DNA of 64,000 nucleotides from Turritopsis dohrnii (Eukaryota > Cnidaria > Hydrozoa > Anthoathecata > Oceaniidae). Below the pieces are notes generated by a model that ran no database searches, was not told where the DNA came from, and saw nothing but the letters and a program-made list of their open reading frames with translations. The DNA is taken from the NCBI GenBank assembly GCA_027922465.2, contig BQMF02000416.1, forward strand, positions 310,001 through 374,000. Direction: 5' to 3'. The position numbers were made by a program, and so were the translations under genes. The stretch's first letter is position 1, and each line of letters starts with the position of its first letter. This document shows positions 10,772 to 23,400 of this stretch, piece after piece.

Positions 10772-12486
10772 GGGTCATTCCATACCAAATGATGCAAAAT
10801 TTCAGTACTTTGGACATGACCCATCTCAGAATTTGTTCAAACTTTGTCAGATAGTTACAATATAAGATGTTACACTCCTGAAAATTTCACCTCAATATCT
10901 TTTACGGTTCAAAAACTATAGCTGTTCAAAGTTGAGGACCATTTACAGAAAATTCCTGACTGAGAGGTAAGCTGTTTTTCTTTTTAATTTTTTAACCTCT
11001 GTAATTCTTTACAAATTTACCCTAGAGTAATGAAACTTCGCAGATTGCAAGACACCTCGGTGCATTAACAGCATACGCAAAAGTTAATTCCTACAAATAT
11101 TTCAAAATTCAATAATGGCGGCGTAAAAATGCCAGAAAAACTAATTCAGATTTACAAAAAAGGATATTTGAGGCTTCTCCGACACAAGAAAAAAATAATT
11201 AACATCCTAAAATCTTTTAATCCTGTATGACTACATGGAAGACTATCAGAAAATGAGAAAACAGAGGTTTCCAGGCTATGCCTATAACTAGGAAAATCTT
11301 GGAAAATCGGTGCCAATAAGCGTTTCAAGCGTCTACTGATCAGAACCACAACTAATAAAGTCAAAATAACCTCTTGATTTGTGAAGGTCCTATAGGGTAC
11401 TATCAAAAAAAGGGAGAAATAAGGGTCTCTATGGTGTTCCTTGTTTCTACAACTGGCTATAAAAACCACTCTAATTCGAATTTTTCAAAATTGGCCTAAA
11501 TTTGGAAGCTTGGAAACAAATCGTTGATAAAAAATTCTGAGTTAAAATTTTTGTTATGTGGTACTGCCACCATTGACTCATTAAAAATATAAAAACATCT
11601 CCAAACTCTTATAGAAAACATGGTGAATTAAACATTCTTACTACATAACAAGGCTGTATTGCATTCACTGTAAAAATATAAAAACATGGAATTTTGAAAA
11701 CATAGCGTGCAATGCAATGGCTTCTTATATTACAATCATGCTCATTAATGGCATCACATGAATTACAGTGAGCAGTCTTTATAGCCTGTTGCAATAACCA
11801 TGTTCTTAAAAAATGAGTTCCCACAAATGTTTTTAAAGTTTTATAAAGACTATAGTAGTAGTAGTATGTGACAAAAATTTCAAGCCTAGATTTAGTGTCT
11901 ATGGTAGGTTTCCAGGCCTCCAAAGTTAGGCCATTGATTCGCAAAATTGATTTGGTGCAGTTTTTACGGTCAATTTTAGCAACAAGGAATAGCCTGGAAA
12001 CCCCTGTTTTCTCATTTTCTGCTAGTCTTCCATGTAGTCATACAGGATTAAAAGATTTTAAGATGTTAATTATTTTTTTCTTTTGTCGGAGAAGCCTCAA
12101 ATATCCTTTTTTGTACTTCTGAATTAATTTTTCTGGCATTTTTATGCCGCGATTATGGAATTTTGAAAGATTTGTAGGAATTGACTTTTGCGTATGCTGA
12201 TAATGCACCGAGGTGTCTTGCAATCTACAAAGTTTCATTACTCTAGGGTAAATTTGTAAAGAATTACAGAGGTTAAAAAATAAAAAAAAAATAGCTTACC
12301 TCTCAGTCATAGCAATTTTCTGTAAATGGTCCTCAACTTTGAACAGCTATAATTTTTGAACCGTAAAAGATATTGAGGTGAAATTTTCAGAAGTGTCTCA
12401 TCTTATATATATTGTATCTGACAAACTTTGAACAAATTCTGAGATGGGTCATGTCTAGCCTTGCACCATTTGGCATGGAATGACCC
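10772..12486. mobile_element. Fold-back element with about 520-bp inverted arms
   Basis: The sequence from about 10772 to 11295 reappears inverted at about 11970-12486, starting with GGGTCATTCCATACCAAATG at the left and its near-complement at the right. A loop of about 670 bp separates the arms. AGCG flanks both ends (10768-10771 and 12487-12490). Long, slightly diverged arms without a transposase suggest a fold-back type DNA element. Confidence 0.75.
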
Positions 12487-12920
12487 AGCGGAAAAATTAC
12501 GTCTGATGTCATTGTAAATGTAAGGACATTGTAGTTCATGATTTTATTATAATTTGGAAAAAAATTTTCCGTGAAATTATGAAAATGGCTCGTGATTCAC
12601 GAATCACGAATCGTTACTTCGTACCCTGCAATATTTTGTTACCGTGACAGGTGGCACATACGACAGACTTCTTCATGAGGAGCACATTGTGCGGAATCAT
12701 AATTTCTTAGGTTTGGTAGCACATGATAACAGATTATAGATATCATTTAGTACTTCAACAGTACAATGGTTCCATTTACTAAACTGCACCTTAGTTGTTA
12801 TTCAGATATTCAATAATACATTTTCTTCATTGTTGGATCTACCTTTACTACAAAATTGTATAAACAATGTTCTAAAGATTAAAAGATGTGTACTCGAGAT
12901 TAAAAAACTTTTAATTACTG

Positions 12921-12990
12921 TGGCTTCAGATCTTCCAACCTGGCCCCTCCTGGAAAACAGATGCAATAGCAACTGAGTGTGGCTAGCCAC
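12921..12990 (+). mobile_element. 3' fragment of the tRNA-derived SINE family
   Basis: The stretch around CCTGGAAAACAGATGCAATA and the following GCAACTGAGTGTGGCTAGCCAC closely match the 3' part of the SINE at 37750-38062. The tRNA-like head is absent here, as expected for a 5'-truncated copy. Confidence 0.65.
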
Positions 12991-13484
12991 AAAGATTAGG
13001 AAAAATTGAAACTCTCCTTTTCCACTCAGCTAGAACTTTTTCATATGCATATATAAAATAACATTATATTGAATGAAAAAAATTGAGACAGCACTCACTG
13101 TGATGTCATAATAATAGAGGTACGCAGGGAAATAATCCCTGTATTTATCAGTTTTTTGAACTACAAGATACACTTTCTATTCACCATTCGGAGATTTTCA
13201 TCATTTCCACATTTCACTTTTTGACACATCATTTCCAAAATCAAAAATGGTCTAACATTTTAGCCAAGATGCTACATTATCATTCACTAATATATACATA
13301 ATAATAGCAAAGCCGTCTCTCTTCTGTCTCTTGAAAACTTCATGCCATGAAATTTTAAAACTTATATATATACTTTTATACAAGATAAGTAAAAGATGAA
13401 AATGGTTAAAAAGTGGCATGCTTTTTTGTGAATAATCAGCTTTTCGTTATGAATACGCATCAATTCAAGAATCTTTTGTACATA

Positions 13485-13860
13485 TTATTTCAAAGACAGT
13501 GAATAACACAATTTTTTAGTCAAGTTTTCTTCCTATATTTCTTCTTATGGACAGTGAATAAAACATACTTTTCTTGAATAAAAGTTTATGGAATCTCGTT
13601 GAAATCAGTGGCAGTGATAGTGATGTCGAGTTTTGATTATTTATTATTCTAAGTTATTGGACAGTGATTATCACATATTTATACGTTTTTTCAAGAGACA
13701 GTGAATAGTACAAAATTTCCTTAAATCAGAATTTGACGGAATCTCGTTGAAATATTAGTGGCAGTAATAGAGAGCATGGCAAACTCTCCTTCGTGGTAGT
13801 GATGCCAAGTTTTGATTAATTACGATTCTACGTTATGGGACAGTGAATAGCACGAAACTC
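13485..13860 (+). repeat. Diverged repeat containing GGACAGTGAATA motifs
   Basis: GACAGTGAATA-like motifs recur near 13495, 13551, 13660, 13697 and 13839. A longer unit that starts GAATCTCGTTGAAAT and contains AGTTTTGATTA occurs twice (about 13588-13670 and 13739-13850). Confidence 0.6.
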
Positions 13861-15564
13861 TATTAAGTTACGATCAGCTGGGAATTTACGCACAAATTTT
13901 CTGTATTGTTTTAGTATATCATTTCTAGTAATTTTTCTATATAAGATGTACTTTTTATATATTTCCCCATAGGGCGAAATATATGTTAAAACCGGCAGTT
14001 TCCTTCTCCTCCTCCTTCATCATCTTCTCCGTTCACTTTTATAGCCTCGGTTCAGTATTGAACTTTGGCCTAGCCAAGATAGGTAAGAATAGAGGCTAGT
14101 CTTCAGTGAAGTAGTGCGCCATTTTTTTCAGTCAGTGCAGATGGGCAGTCAGCAGTGGAAGAGTTTTGCTTTGTCTCCCAGCTTTTAAGATGATTCAAGA
14201 GATTCAAACGTTAAATGATGGAAATAAAAACGTTTTAATTCAATGTTTTTCTAAAAGTTTTGTTAACATTTTTGAATGAACGCAAGTAAAAGAGAAAAAA
14301 CGAGATATCAATATGTCACGGGTGTTTATGTTTTTGTTGATAACAATGTTATGATGAATGGTAATTAAATGCTTGGAACAGTAGAACATTGAATCTGTGA
14401 TTTCAGTGCAAAGTTGAAAGTTCATCATTAAAAGCCAAGCTGAAGACTTATTTTTATTTTACATCCTGATTATAATGTAGCCCAACTGAAAACACATATA
14501 GATGTACAACCATATCAAGGAAACCCTTTTTAGGTGGACAACAACCAGTTGTTAATTCAAGGAGTATATATAACAAGAATTGCAAGTAAAAACGTGATGT
14601 TCGTTGTATATGCAAAAGGAAGTTCAGAAAACCAATGATACGTAAAATATTAAATACACACAGACAGGATTGAGACATAATAATGTGAAAGAATCTGGTT
14701 GAATGTGCCTCCTGAGATGTAATCCAACAACATTCATTCAATTCCATGATTACGTATACTGTTTTGATATTGTATAAATATATATGATATTTTATTTCGT
14801 AGAAATTAAATATATGTCAATTTTCCTTACAAGCAACGAAGGTAAATCAAAACACATTCCAACATAACAGTCTGTAATTTAATAAATCAAGCCGAAACAA
14901 AAACTTCTACTTCCAAATATGCAGTGATTTGGTTATGGATGTATATTTTCACTAGTGATATATGTGATATATAGTGATGTATTATGATGTGAACATATTT
15001 TTTTGAATCAGAGATGTTTATTTTGAAAACTTGACACATAATATTTTTTAGTAGAAATTGGTTTTTGATTGCTTTTGATAGTTATTTGCTTAAAATGCCC
15101 TTAAAATCCCCAAAGGTTTGACAATTTTCTTTTCTTCTTTTGTAAACCTTCATACAAATTTGATTTTATAATTTTGTAAGATAGTTTTATCTGAGTTAAA
15201 GCAAGTGTTCTGTTGAATAGATGAGTTTCTGATGTTAATTACCAGTTAAAGATCTGTTTAAACTAAAAATTTAATAAACTTCACAAAAATAGATTTTGAG
15301 TGCTAATGAGTATTATTTTTAATAATTTTTTTTGTCTTAAAAACGCCTCCTGAGAACCGGTTTAACCGACAGTGTGCAGAGAGCATCTAATTGCCAACAT
15401 ATTGGTAGGAAATTGACTTGATCTATTAAGCATTTATGTTGAAACTCACAGCAATTATTGAGCAAAAAACACTAATGTTTATAAACATCACGTCACTTAG
15501 AAACTCATCTATTACATTTGTTCTGTGATTTTATGGCTCAGATTGTTCTGCAAAAAGACTATTC

Positions 15565-16485
15565 CAGGCCTGGTCGTAAGAAAATTAGCAGACGTGTGGT
15601 CATCGCACGCCTTAATTGACGATATCAGTTATGGCGTGCGCTCGTGTAAATTTTTGACAGACGTGCGATCAATTTTTCCCAGTTAAGATCAACGATCTTC
15701 ATTCTGTATGATAATCAAGTCAAATTTGAAATGTGTCCTATATGTAAGAATAATGAGATTTTCACGAAGAATGAATTAATAAAACAAAACATTGTTTTCA
15801 AAAATTCGGAACGTAAAATGTTAAAAAGCTATATAAAAGATTACTTTGACGGTAAATAAAATTTATTCAAAAATTAATAAAGAGGAAAAAATATTTGTAT
15901 TACTCTCCATCGTTTTGGTTTGAAGTTGAAATGGTTTTTTAATTAAATTAAAGATGTTTCCGTTCCATTAACCCGTCACCACCTGGCTGCCTATTTTTTT
16001 AAATAAAAGATTATTTTTTCGAAACTGCAACCTTGCGCATACTTTTGTAACTTAAAAGAACGTTAAAAAGAAAGAGAAAACTACATAATACATAATACAT
16101 AATAAAATCGCGTGCATAAAGCTCCTTCTTCATTCCTCAGCGGATTTCGTTGAGTAGACTTGTTTTCTACTACCAAACGAAGAAAATTTTTGAGCACTGA
16201 TTTTTAATTCAAAACCACTACCGTATTCCAAAGTGATCAGAGACCTCACTACTGAAATGGCAGCAAAGTTTCGTTCCGTTATTGTAAAATTTAATCGTAA
16301 CACATGAACAATTTCAGAAGCAAAACTTTCAACATTTTGGGACAGATTTTTGTTGACTCTTAAATAAACATTTGTTATTACACTTGTCATTACAAGCCAG
16401 GCGTGCGATTGCCACACGCCTAAATTAATCTTGGCGTGTGTGGAGGCGTGCGCGTGCGGTCGCACGCCTCTTACGACCAGGCCTG
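15565..16485. mobile_element. hAT-like element with 5-bp target duplication TATTC
   Basis: Ends CAGGCCTGGTCGTAAG and CTTACGACCAGGCCTG are perfect inverted repeats flanked by TATTC (15560-15564 and 16486-16490). Both subterminal zones are rich in inverted GGCGTGCG/CGCACGCC motifs. The minus-strand frame at 16130-16519 runs off the element end and is not convincing as a transposase. Confidence 0.75.
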
Positions 16486-17015
16486 TATTCAGTTGTTTAA
16501 GGGGAAATATTAGCCACATTTAGGTGTTATAGTTTTTAGCTATGTCCATGGTAACTTCAAAGTCACTTTTTAATTCCTTGGCAAAGATTGAGAAAAATCT
16601 AATCATTTGGCCATGTACATTTTCATTTCATAAACTTCAAAATAAGTCGTTTTGTACTATTAAGTTCAAATCCACCCTGATTGGTATTGACAGCGTTTTT
16701 ATCTGAACATCAGTTTGATAGTAGATATACCACTGTAATTATTTAATGATACATTTTTCTTGTTATCAATGTACACACAATAATTGATAAAATGTTCGCA
16801 ACTTTGGGGAAATATATAGTCGCATTTTTGCAAATCTTCTTGTAAATTATCACACTATTGAAAAAGACACGCAAGTGCTGAAATATCTAGTCAGAATGTC
16901 GTATTTCTAAGCTTTATATATACTTTTTAACATATATATAGCTAAGTACAAATACAAAACAATATTTGCTAAATATGCCAAAAATATGATGTACATATAT
17001 ACCACCTCATCACTA

Positions 17016-17699
17016 CCGTCTTCGTGTCTAATTACGGACAGCCTTCGTAATTACGGACATCGATCAAAACATAATTCCAACCGTCTGTAAATTAAAAACA
17101 CGGCACATTCCGTACTGTCAACCAAACTGTAATAAAACAAACTTCAGAGAGAGATAATTAAATTTATTTGAATGCTAGAGAAAAATACCAATATATGCCA
17201 TTTAGAATTTATTTTTTTAAAATAGACTGCGCCCTCTTGAGAATCACGCGTATTTTTATGAGCTCCGTGTGTACAATGGTAGCCATATTTACGGATAAAA
17301 AATATTAATGGCCACCTCCGTCATGAAATATCGACAGGTCGAAAATTTATGTTTAAAAATGAATTGAGGAATGAAAATTTTTTTAGATCATGCTTTAAGA
17401 AAGTTAATTATCATAAAACAAGTCAAATAAATAAAGTTTTTGTACGTCAATCACAGTGGGGGAGGACACTTTTTACTGAGTATTGAAATATAGGCCATTA
17501 TGATTTTCACGGTCCATTATTCTTCAAGTGTTGCTGCTAATTGCTCTCTACTGGATTGCTCTGTTTCATAAAACATTTTATTCAGCTATACGTGGTGAAC
17601 TTGGCAAGAACGCATGTCTATTTTCGTGATAAGAATGTTTGTTTACATTTTGATGTCCGTAATTACAAAGGCTGTCCGTAATTAGACACGAAGAGACGG
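17016..17699. mobile_element. TA-flanked TIR element (Tc1/mariner-like MITE)
   Basis: Left end CCGTCTTCGTGTCTAATTAC and right end GTAATTAGACACGAAGAGACGG are near-perfect inverted repeats flanked by TA. A second inverted motif (TAATTACGGACA) repeats in each arm. No transposase is seen. A degenerate relative of one arm lies at 54858-54900. Confidence 0.75.
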
Positions 17700-17881
17700 T
17701 ATGGCTAGCTTATATATAGCTAAATTTTGAATGCATAGAAGATTTATAAAAAAAATTGAAGATCATTATTGTCCAGGCACTATTGTACTTTCGTACTCTC
17801 TAATATTATTGATGATTCTGATGCAGAATTTCACGCTGATTAATATCACAAGATATCCTTAATAAGTCACAAAATCACAGG

Positions 17882-17904
17882 TCACGGTTAGGGTTAGGGT
17901 TAGA
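17882..17904 (+). repeat. Short interstitial TTAGGG-type repeat
   Basis: About three GGGTTA units occur in tandem. This is too short to indicate a telomere. Confidence 0.6.
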
Positions 17905-18573
17905 TATCAATAAATACACAGCATACAATTCTGCATCAATCATCGGGGTACAAAAGTGCAATAATACCTATTTTCCACTTATTTTAGACGAAATATGTAA
18001 GAATTCTGATGTAAACCTGAGATACGAAGACATCGAGTAGCTTCTCTATTGCTTCCGCCATTTTACTTAACCCTCGCGCTTGTAATGATGGTGGAAGCTG
18101 AAGTGTTCTTTAAATCGGCTGCGTGAAGGCAGAAACGGCCCTATATCATCACACACCGTACAACATAAGAGAACACAAGGAAGTTACAAACAGTGCAGCT
18201 GAAATGACATTACGCTGAAGACGTTCACACTCTTCTTGATAACACATGGATGACTTATTTTTGCAGCCTGATTGTCGTTGAATACGGACGTCTTCCAGAA
18301 GCGCGCCATAAAGAATCCACGTATTCAGTTGAACTTCGTCAAAGAAGCTTAATAACCATAAGAAAGATATTGGCAAAGAACTCAATACCAGTTGGTACAG
18401 TCAAAGTAAATATTCATTTATTCAAAATTGAAAAACATAAAAATACATGACTTTAAGTTTCATGCATATCGCAATCATCACAGATGTATAAAAAGGAAGC
18501 TTAACTAAGTCTCGAAAGATGGAGAGAGAGGAAACAACAGAAACAAAAGCCCTGAAAGTAGAAAAAAAACGTT

Positions 18574-18888
18574 GCTTCAACACCCTCGCCATCAACGCTT
18601 GAGACTGTGGTTGAAAGTGATGAAGAATTCGAAACTGAAACTAACACGGCATTTACCCAAGAGTTCATAAAGAATGAACTACTTGCTCTTCTACGTGAAG
18701 AGATTACCAAGCAGTTGTTACTTCCATAAGGAAGAAATTATTTGTCATCTGAAAGAAGAAAATGCGGCGTTGAAAAATGAAATTTTCAATTTAAAAAATG
18801 AACTGTTAGAGAAAGACAAGGTAATTTACGAAGTCGAGAAAGATGGTGTTCATCTACTCCAGCAATATATTCGAAGGAACAACAATAT
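18574..18888 (+). pseudogene. Non-LTR retrotransposon ORF1 fragment (coiled coil)
   Basis: One frame (18574-18729) encodes an acidic segment then EFIKNELLALLREEI and ends in a TAA. A +1 frame (from about 18733) continues with a heptad-like coiled coil (EENAALKNEIFNLKNELLEK) and LLQQYIRRNNN, the motif that closes the coiled coil in many non-LTR ORF1 proteins. The two frames are one broken gene. It is followed directly by an hAT fragment, so ORF1 is cut off. Confidence 0.6.
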
Positions 18889-19370
18889 GTGCAATTCTCA
18901 GGGCCAGTGAATCCGGGGTGGCCCATCCAAGTATCATCCAAGTACCGTTCCAGAGCACTACCGAGTTTCGAAGTTTACCAAGCTTTAGAAAACCTTTTGC
19001 TGGAAGCTATCAACTTCACCGCAACCGAGGAGACAAAAAGTATTTTGGAGAAATACAAGGATGAAGTCGACATGGATATGCTTAGAATAGAAGCAAACAT
19101 TTTGCGAACTATTCTTGGTGACGAGAAAGCTGCATGCTTCAATTTAAAGACATTTACAAAGCTGTAAAGGATGCTCCGTCGCTACCCGAGATCTCATGCC
19201 AAAACATCGTCCACGTGATAAAGTTGCGGTTGATCAATCCTGCCACATGGTGTACACACGAAAGATCGTTTTCAACGGCACGGAGACTGAAAGCATGGTT
19301 GCGCTCGACGATGAAAAGTATGCGTTTTAATGCGCTTTCATTGCTACATGTTCATAAAGTTTGTCAGTAG
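18889..19370 (+). pseudogene. hAT transposase C-terminal fragment
   Basis: Two overlapping frames (18889-19167 and 19134-19370) together give the end of an hAT transposase: a helical stretch and then the dimerisation signature INPATWCTHERSFSTARRLK and WLRSTMKSMRFNALSLLHVH. A frameshift lies at about 19140-19165. The N-terminal zinc finger and catalytic part are missing. Confidence 0.8.
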
Positions 19371-19455
19371 ACAAACTTGATTTAAATAATAACGAGTTTG
19401 TAGGTGCTAGAGAGTATCGATAAAACATTTTTGGCACATTCTCTTAAATTCGCAA

Positions 19456-21061
19456 CCTAAACCCGAACGTCTTCTACAAGACCTGATTAACGACCTTCTA
19501 GTCCAAGATAACGCATTCCAAATCTCCGAAGTCAGCTACAATGATGTTAGAAAAACAATTCTAGGGCTTCGTAATGATTGCTCAACTGGTCCTGATCAGA
19601 TCCCTTCTTACTATCTGAAGCTTTGCATTGATGAAATAACAAGCCCAATATGTCACATAATCAACTCATCGATAAGCAATTCAACATTCCCAAAACAATG
19701 GAAAATCTCTAAAATCAGTCCCATACCAAAAATATCCCAACCAAAGGAACCAGGTGACTACAGACCAATATCGATACTTCCAACCCTCTCCAAAGTGTAT
19801 GAAAAGCTAATTATAACACAAATCATTAAGCATGTTGACGACCGGCTATCAGCAAATCAATCTGGTTTTCGTAAAGGCCACTGCACTGTTACAACGTGTA
19901 TTAAAATAAAAGACGACATCATCAAAGCAATGGATCGTGGCGAAGTTACTCTAGCTGTCATGGCTGATTTCTCCAAAGCTTTCGATACTGTTGATTTTGA
20001 GATATTAATACGTAAACTTCACTCCCTTAAATTCTCGAAACAGACTATGCTTATCCTGGCAAGCTACCTATCTCATCGTTACCAATATGTACAAATCGAC
20101 GAACTATCTTCAAAACATCTACCAGTCACTAATGGAGTACCACAAGGTAGTATCTTAGGTCCTATGCTATTCAATATTTATGTTCACGACATGTCTAACA
20201 AGACGTCTGCTAAATGCATTCAGTATGCTGTATGACACCAGCATATACCGCCACTCTAAACCAAAGCAAATTAAAGAATGCGCAAATGCATTAAACAACG
20301 ACATTGCCAAACTTCAAATGTGGTCAAAAGAGACAAACCTGGTATTAAACCCGCATAAAACGAAAACTATGCTGTTTTCTACTACACAGATGGCAAAGAA
20401 ACACCAGTTCGCGTATGAAATCAAATCATTAGATGGTGACATCATCGAACAAGTATCAACCTTCAAACTTTTGGGAATAATCATTAGCAAAGACTTAAAA
20501 TGGAATTCGCATGTCAACAAAGTAACATCCTTAGCAATCGCGACACTTAAAACTCTGGCGATGCTCAAAAGATACTTACCATTTCACCTTAGAAAACAAT
20601 TAGCTGAGTCACTTGTCCTGAGCAAGCTTGACTATGGCAACGCTATATTTCATAATGCACCAAAATACCTATTCAACAAATTACAAAGAGCCCAAAACGC
20701 CACAGCAAGCTTTGTGAAGGGATGTTACGCAAGACGCTCCGAAGTTATTGCCCTGAACTGGCTGCCAATTGAAGAGCGCGTTGAGCATAGCATCGTAAAA
20801 TTGGCATGGAAATCAATTAATTGCCAGGACTGGCCGAAGTTAATTCCAATGAAGATCAATGAGCCACAACTACCAACAAGGAATGTTAAAAGACTAACCA
20901 TCAACTGCGATAGCAAAAACCCTGCTTTGTTTGATCATGTAGCCTCGAAATCATTCAATGATCTCCCACAGTCCTTCCGCACAACTGTTAATTACAAAAG
21001 CTTCTGTAAAGTGACCCATAAACATTTACTGGACAGAGCACTGGCAAAGACTCTGCAATAA
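19456..21061 (+). pseudogene. Non-LTR retrotransposon reverse transcriptase, frameshifted at YADD
   Basis: From about 19456 the frame is open and gives a reverse transcriptase of the CR1/jockey type: STGPDQIP, GDYRPISILPTLSKVYEKL, GFRKGHCT, ADFSKAFDTVDF, NGVPQGSILGPMLF. At 20224-20240 the catalytic Tyr-Ala-Asp-Asp box is broken by one extra base. The next frame then carries the rest (TKTMLFSTTQ, FKLLGIIISKDLKWNSHV, LVLSKLDYGNAIF) to the stop at 21061. Everything downstream is intact, so the frameshift looks recent. An endonuclease domain is not present upstream, where hAT sequence intervenes. Confidence 0.9.
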
Positions 21062-21211
21062 TATAAAATAATGTTAAAAAAAAAAAAAAAAAAAAAATAT
21101 GTATTTTTTTTTTTAGCACACTTTTTCGCATGCACAATATACGCTATTTCAGTATAATAGCCAATTTGTAAATCTTGGAACTGAAATATAACCCGTTATT
21201 ATTATTATTAT

Positions 21212-21245
<34 letters not shown>
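21062..21245 (+). repeat. 3' UTR and (TTA)/(GTA) microsatellite tail of the non-LTR element
   Basis: After the stop are an A run, a T run and then (ATT)n followed by about ten TAG units, ending at about 21245. Such short-repeat tails are common at the 3' ends of CR1-like elements. Confidence 0.6.
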
Positions 21246-21246
<1 letters not shown>

Positions 21247-22300
21247 TTTTATAGTTAAGGGATAATTATATACATTTATTAGCTTTTAGGGACGTGTTTA
21301 TGCCCAACTTCCAAATTTAGCAACGAATTCATTTGTACGATTCTGTTAACAGTTTTCATCTGCATAAAATGTACTTTTTGATTTTTAATGGTTGCTTTTT
21401 AAAAAAAGATAGCGAAAACAGAAATTAAGTATAAGTTTTGCATCCATTAAAGTTTTTTTATCCGATCAAAAATTCCGAAAATTGAGGCATATTTAAGTCT
21501 ATTTCAGAGGCCCAAATTCAAAAATTTTCCCGGCCCTGATTCCTTCTTTTTGAGAGAAATTTCCCTTTAAAATTTAAAAGGCGGCAAGTCTTTGAAGTTC
21601 ATAAACGCGGTGTATATCGATGGTGTATGTATCAAACTGATTTGATATATTCACCGTCTATATTCGCCGCCTTTATGAAAAAATGTTCGCAAAATGAGTG
21701 CTCTTATTTTGTTCACATTGCGCGTTTATATTAAACACCGCTTTTAAAAATGCGTTTATCGACGGTGTATAATTTAAACGCGCAGTGTGAACTGCGCTTA
21801 GGGTATAACCTTTCCCAGAAAACCCCAAACATTGTTGCATTTTTTGTTGGTAGACCAAAAAGAGACTGTGTGAACTGTATTTCTTTTCATACATAGTCAC
21901 TCATCATATGGCAAATGGATGATAAATAATAATATTAAATCTGTATATTCAAGACCAGTGTTCCACATTAAGACTTAACTTTAAAATGTTTTGAACAAAC
22001 AAGTATAATTGTTACAGAGGTTCTAGTAATGTTGCTGTTGAAAAATCCTTCCGATTCTCATTTTGAGCGGACACCAAATTAGTTGTATCAGTCGTCAATT
22101 ACCGAGCATGACTACATAATCGGTTTTCAAATAAACTAAATATCTAGTTTACTTTGTACTTCGCTTTCATTTTGCGCACGCAAATTCTCATGGTTCCGCC
22201 ACCACCAGTCTTATCTACCTGGAACTCAGGGCTGTTCCTGATACTTTATTTATCCGCTGTCTTAGACCATTCTACTTGATAGAATTCCAAGAATTTGGAC
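21246..22300. other. Non-coding; possible remnants of TIR elements
   Basis: GC-containing inverted motifs such as GCGTTTATATTAAACACCGC lie around 21600-21800, but I could not define two ends. No gene is seen. Confidence 0.35.
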
Positions 22301-22309
22301 GGATCACTA

Positions 22310-22660
22310 TATTTGAAAGGTGCTGATTTTGCCAGGTTTGACAAAATTTGTGCAATTTAGGCCACAATTGGATCACATTTCCATAGTTCTAAATTTTCAT
22401 GAAATTTTGCAAGTATAACATTTGATAGGTGCTGATTTCAAGTTTGACAGTCATTTTGTAAGATTTGACTAAAATTGGACAATTTTGGCCAAATTTAGAA
22501 AGTTCTTCAAGTTTCACAAATTTTGCACAGATCACATTTGAAAGGTGCTGTTTCGAATTTGGCAGTCATTTTGTCAGATTTGACCAGAAATGGAAAATTC
22601 GGGCCAAATTTGGACCAAACTTAGAAAGTTCTGCAATATTCACAAAAATTTTTACAAAGC
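22310..22660 (+). repeat. Tandem repeat, three diverged copies of about 115 bp
   Basis: Each copy contains CATTTGAAAGGTGCTG, then TTTGACAGTCATTTTGTMAGATTTGAC-like and GGCCAAATTTAGAAAGTTCT-like blocks. Copy starts are near 22310, 22419 and 22537. Confidence 0.7.
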
Positions 22661-22946
22661 GCAATTAGGGGGCTTGGGGACCTGGGGGGCTTGACTTTTT
22701 GTCAATTATGAATGAATTTGTTTTTGCCTTTTCTAAAAATTGAAAATCATGTTGAAATTATAAATTTTGAGTGCTTTTGTGGGCAATCTAGAGGTAGTAT
22801 TTTTCAACCATGGTGGGGGCGTCTTTCGGTAATACAGATTTATTGACTCAAAATGTCTAGGAGTGAAAGACAGCGGAAAATCATGCATAAAAATACTGTC
22901 AATAAAATATACTATTCTAGTCAGTAAAAGGCTGAGCCAATTTGGT

Positions 22947-23346
22947 GAAAGAAGAATCGCCACAAGACCAAGGACAAAAATACTAAATAAATAACAAAGA
23001 AGAATCGCCACAAGACCAATCTGTCAAGAAGAAGATGAATTTCGTCCAACCAATTTTTGTGCTTTTGCTGGGTTTTCAGTTTGGAACTGAGGCATTGTCC
23101 ATCGAAAACACAAGAAATTCTCTGCTGTGTTGCCATGAACTTTCATCGGCCGAGATAACAAATTTCTCCATAGCTATGGACTATGATAGGGATCGTCTTA
23201 TACCATCAAAGAGACATCTTGCATCAATTCAAAAACCTCTTCTCATCTTGAGCGGAAGGGTCGAAATCAACCCAGGTCCAAGAAAAGTAAAGTTTTCATG
23301 TGGAGAGTGTACAAAAGCACCCACCCACTTTTTTGATAAGATTTGA
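22947..23346 (+). pseudogene. 5' end of a non-LTR element: signal peptide plus 2A-like sequence
   Basis: The frame 23035-23346 begins with a hydrophobic signal-like segment (residues 1-20, FVLLLGFQFGTEA) and reaches LLILSGRVEINPGP at residues 69-82 (23239-23280), a 2A-like ribosome-skipping motif. CGEC follows, the start of a Cys-rich segment. Such N-terminal 2A and signal-like leaders are known in CR1-like non-LTR elements. The usual Asp of the 2A consensus is Arg here. A 48-bp spaced duplicate (GAAGAATCGCCACAAGACCA at 22951 and 22999) lies in the leader. The frame ends early at 23344, and hAT sequence follows. Confidence 0.65.
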
Positions 23347-23400
23347 GTTTTTTAATTTTGCCTGTATTTCTGTGCTACAAAAATTCTGAAGATAAGTACC

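Larger units (their letters stand above)
12487..15564. other. AT-rich non-coding region
   Basis: Apart from the SINE fragment and the loose repeat at 13485-13860, I see no genes. The small frames at 14240-14747 have no domain or codon pattern worth reporting. Confidence 0.5.

Noticed and set aside
17882..17904. Telomere
   Set aside because: Only about three GGGTTA units, inside ordinary sequence.
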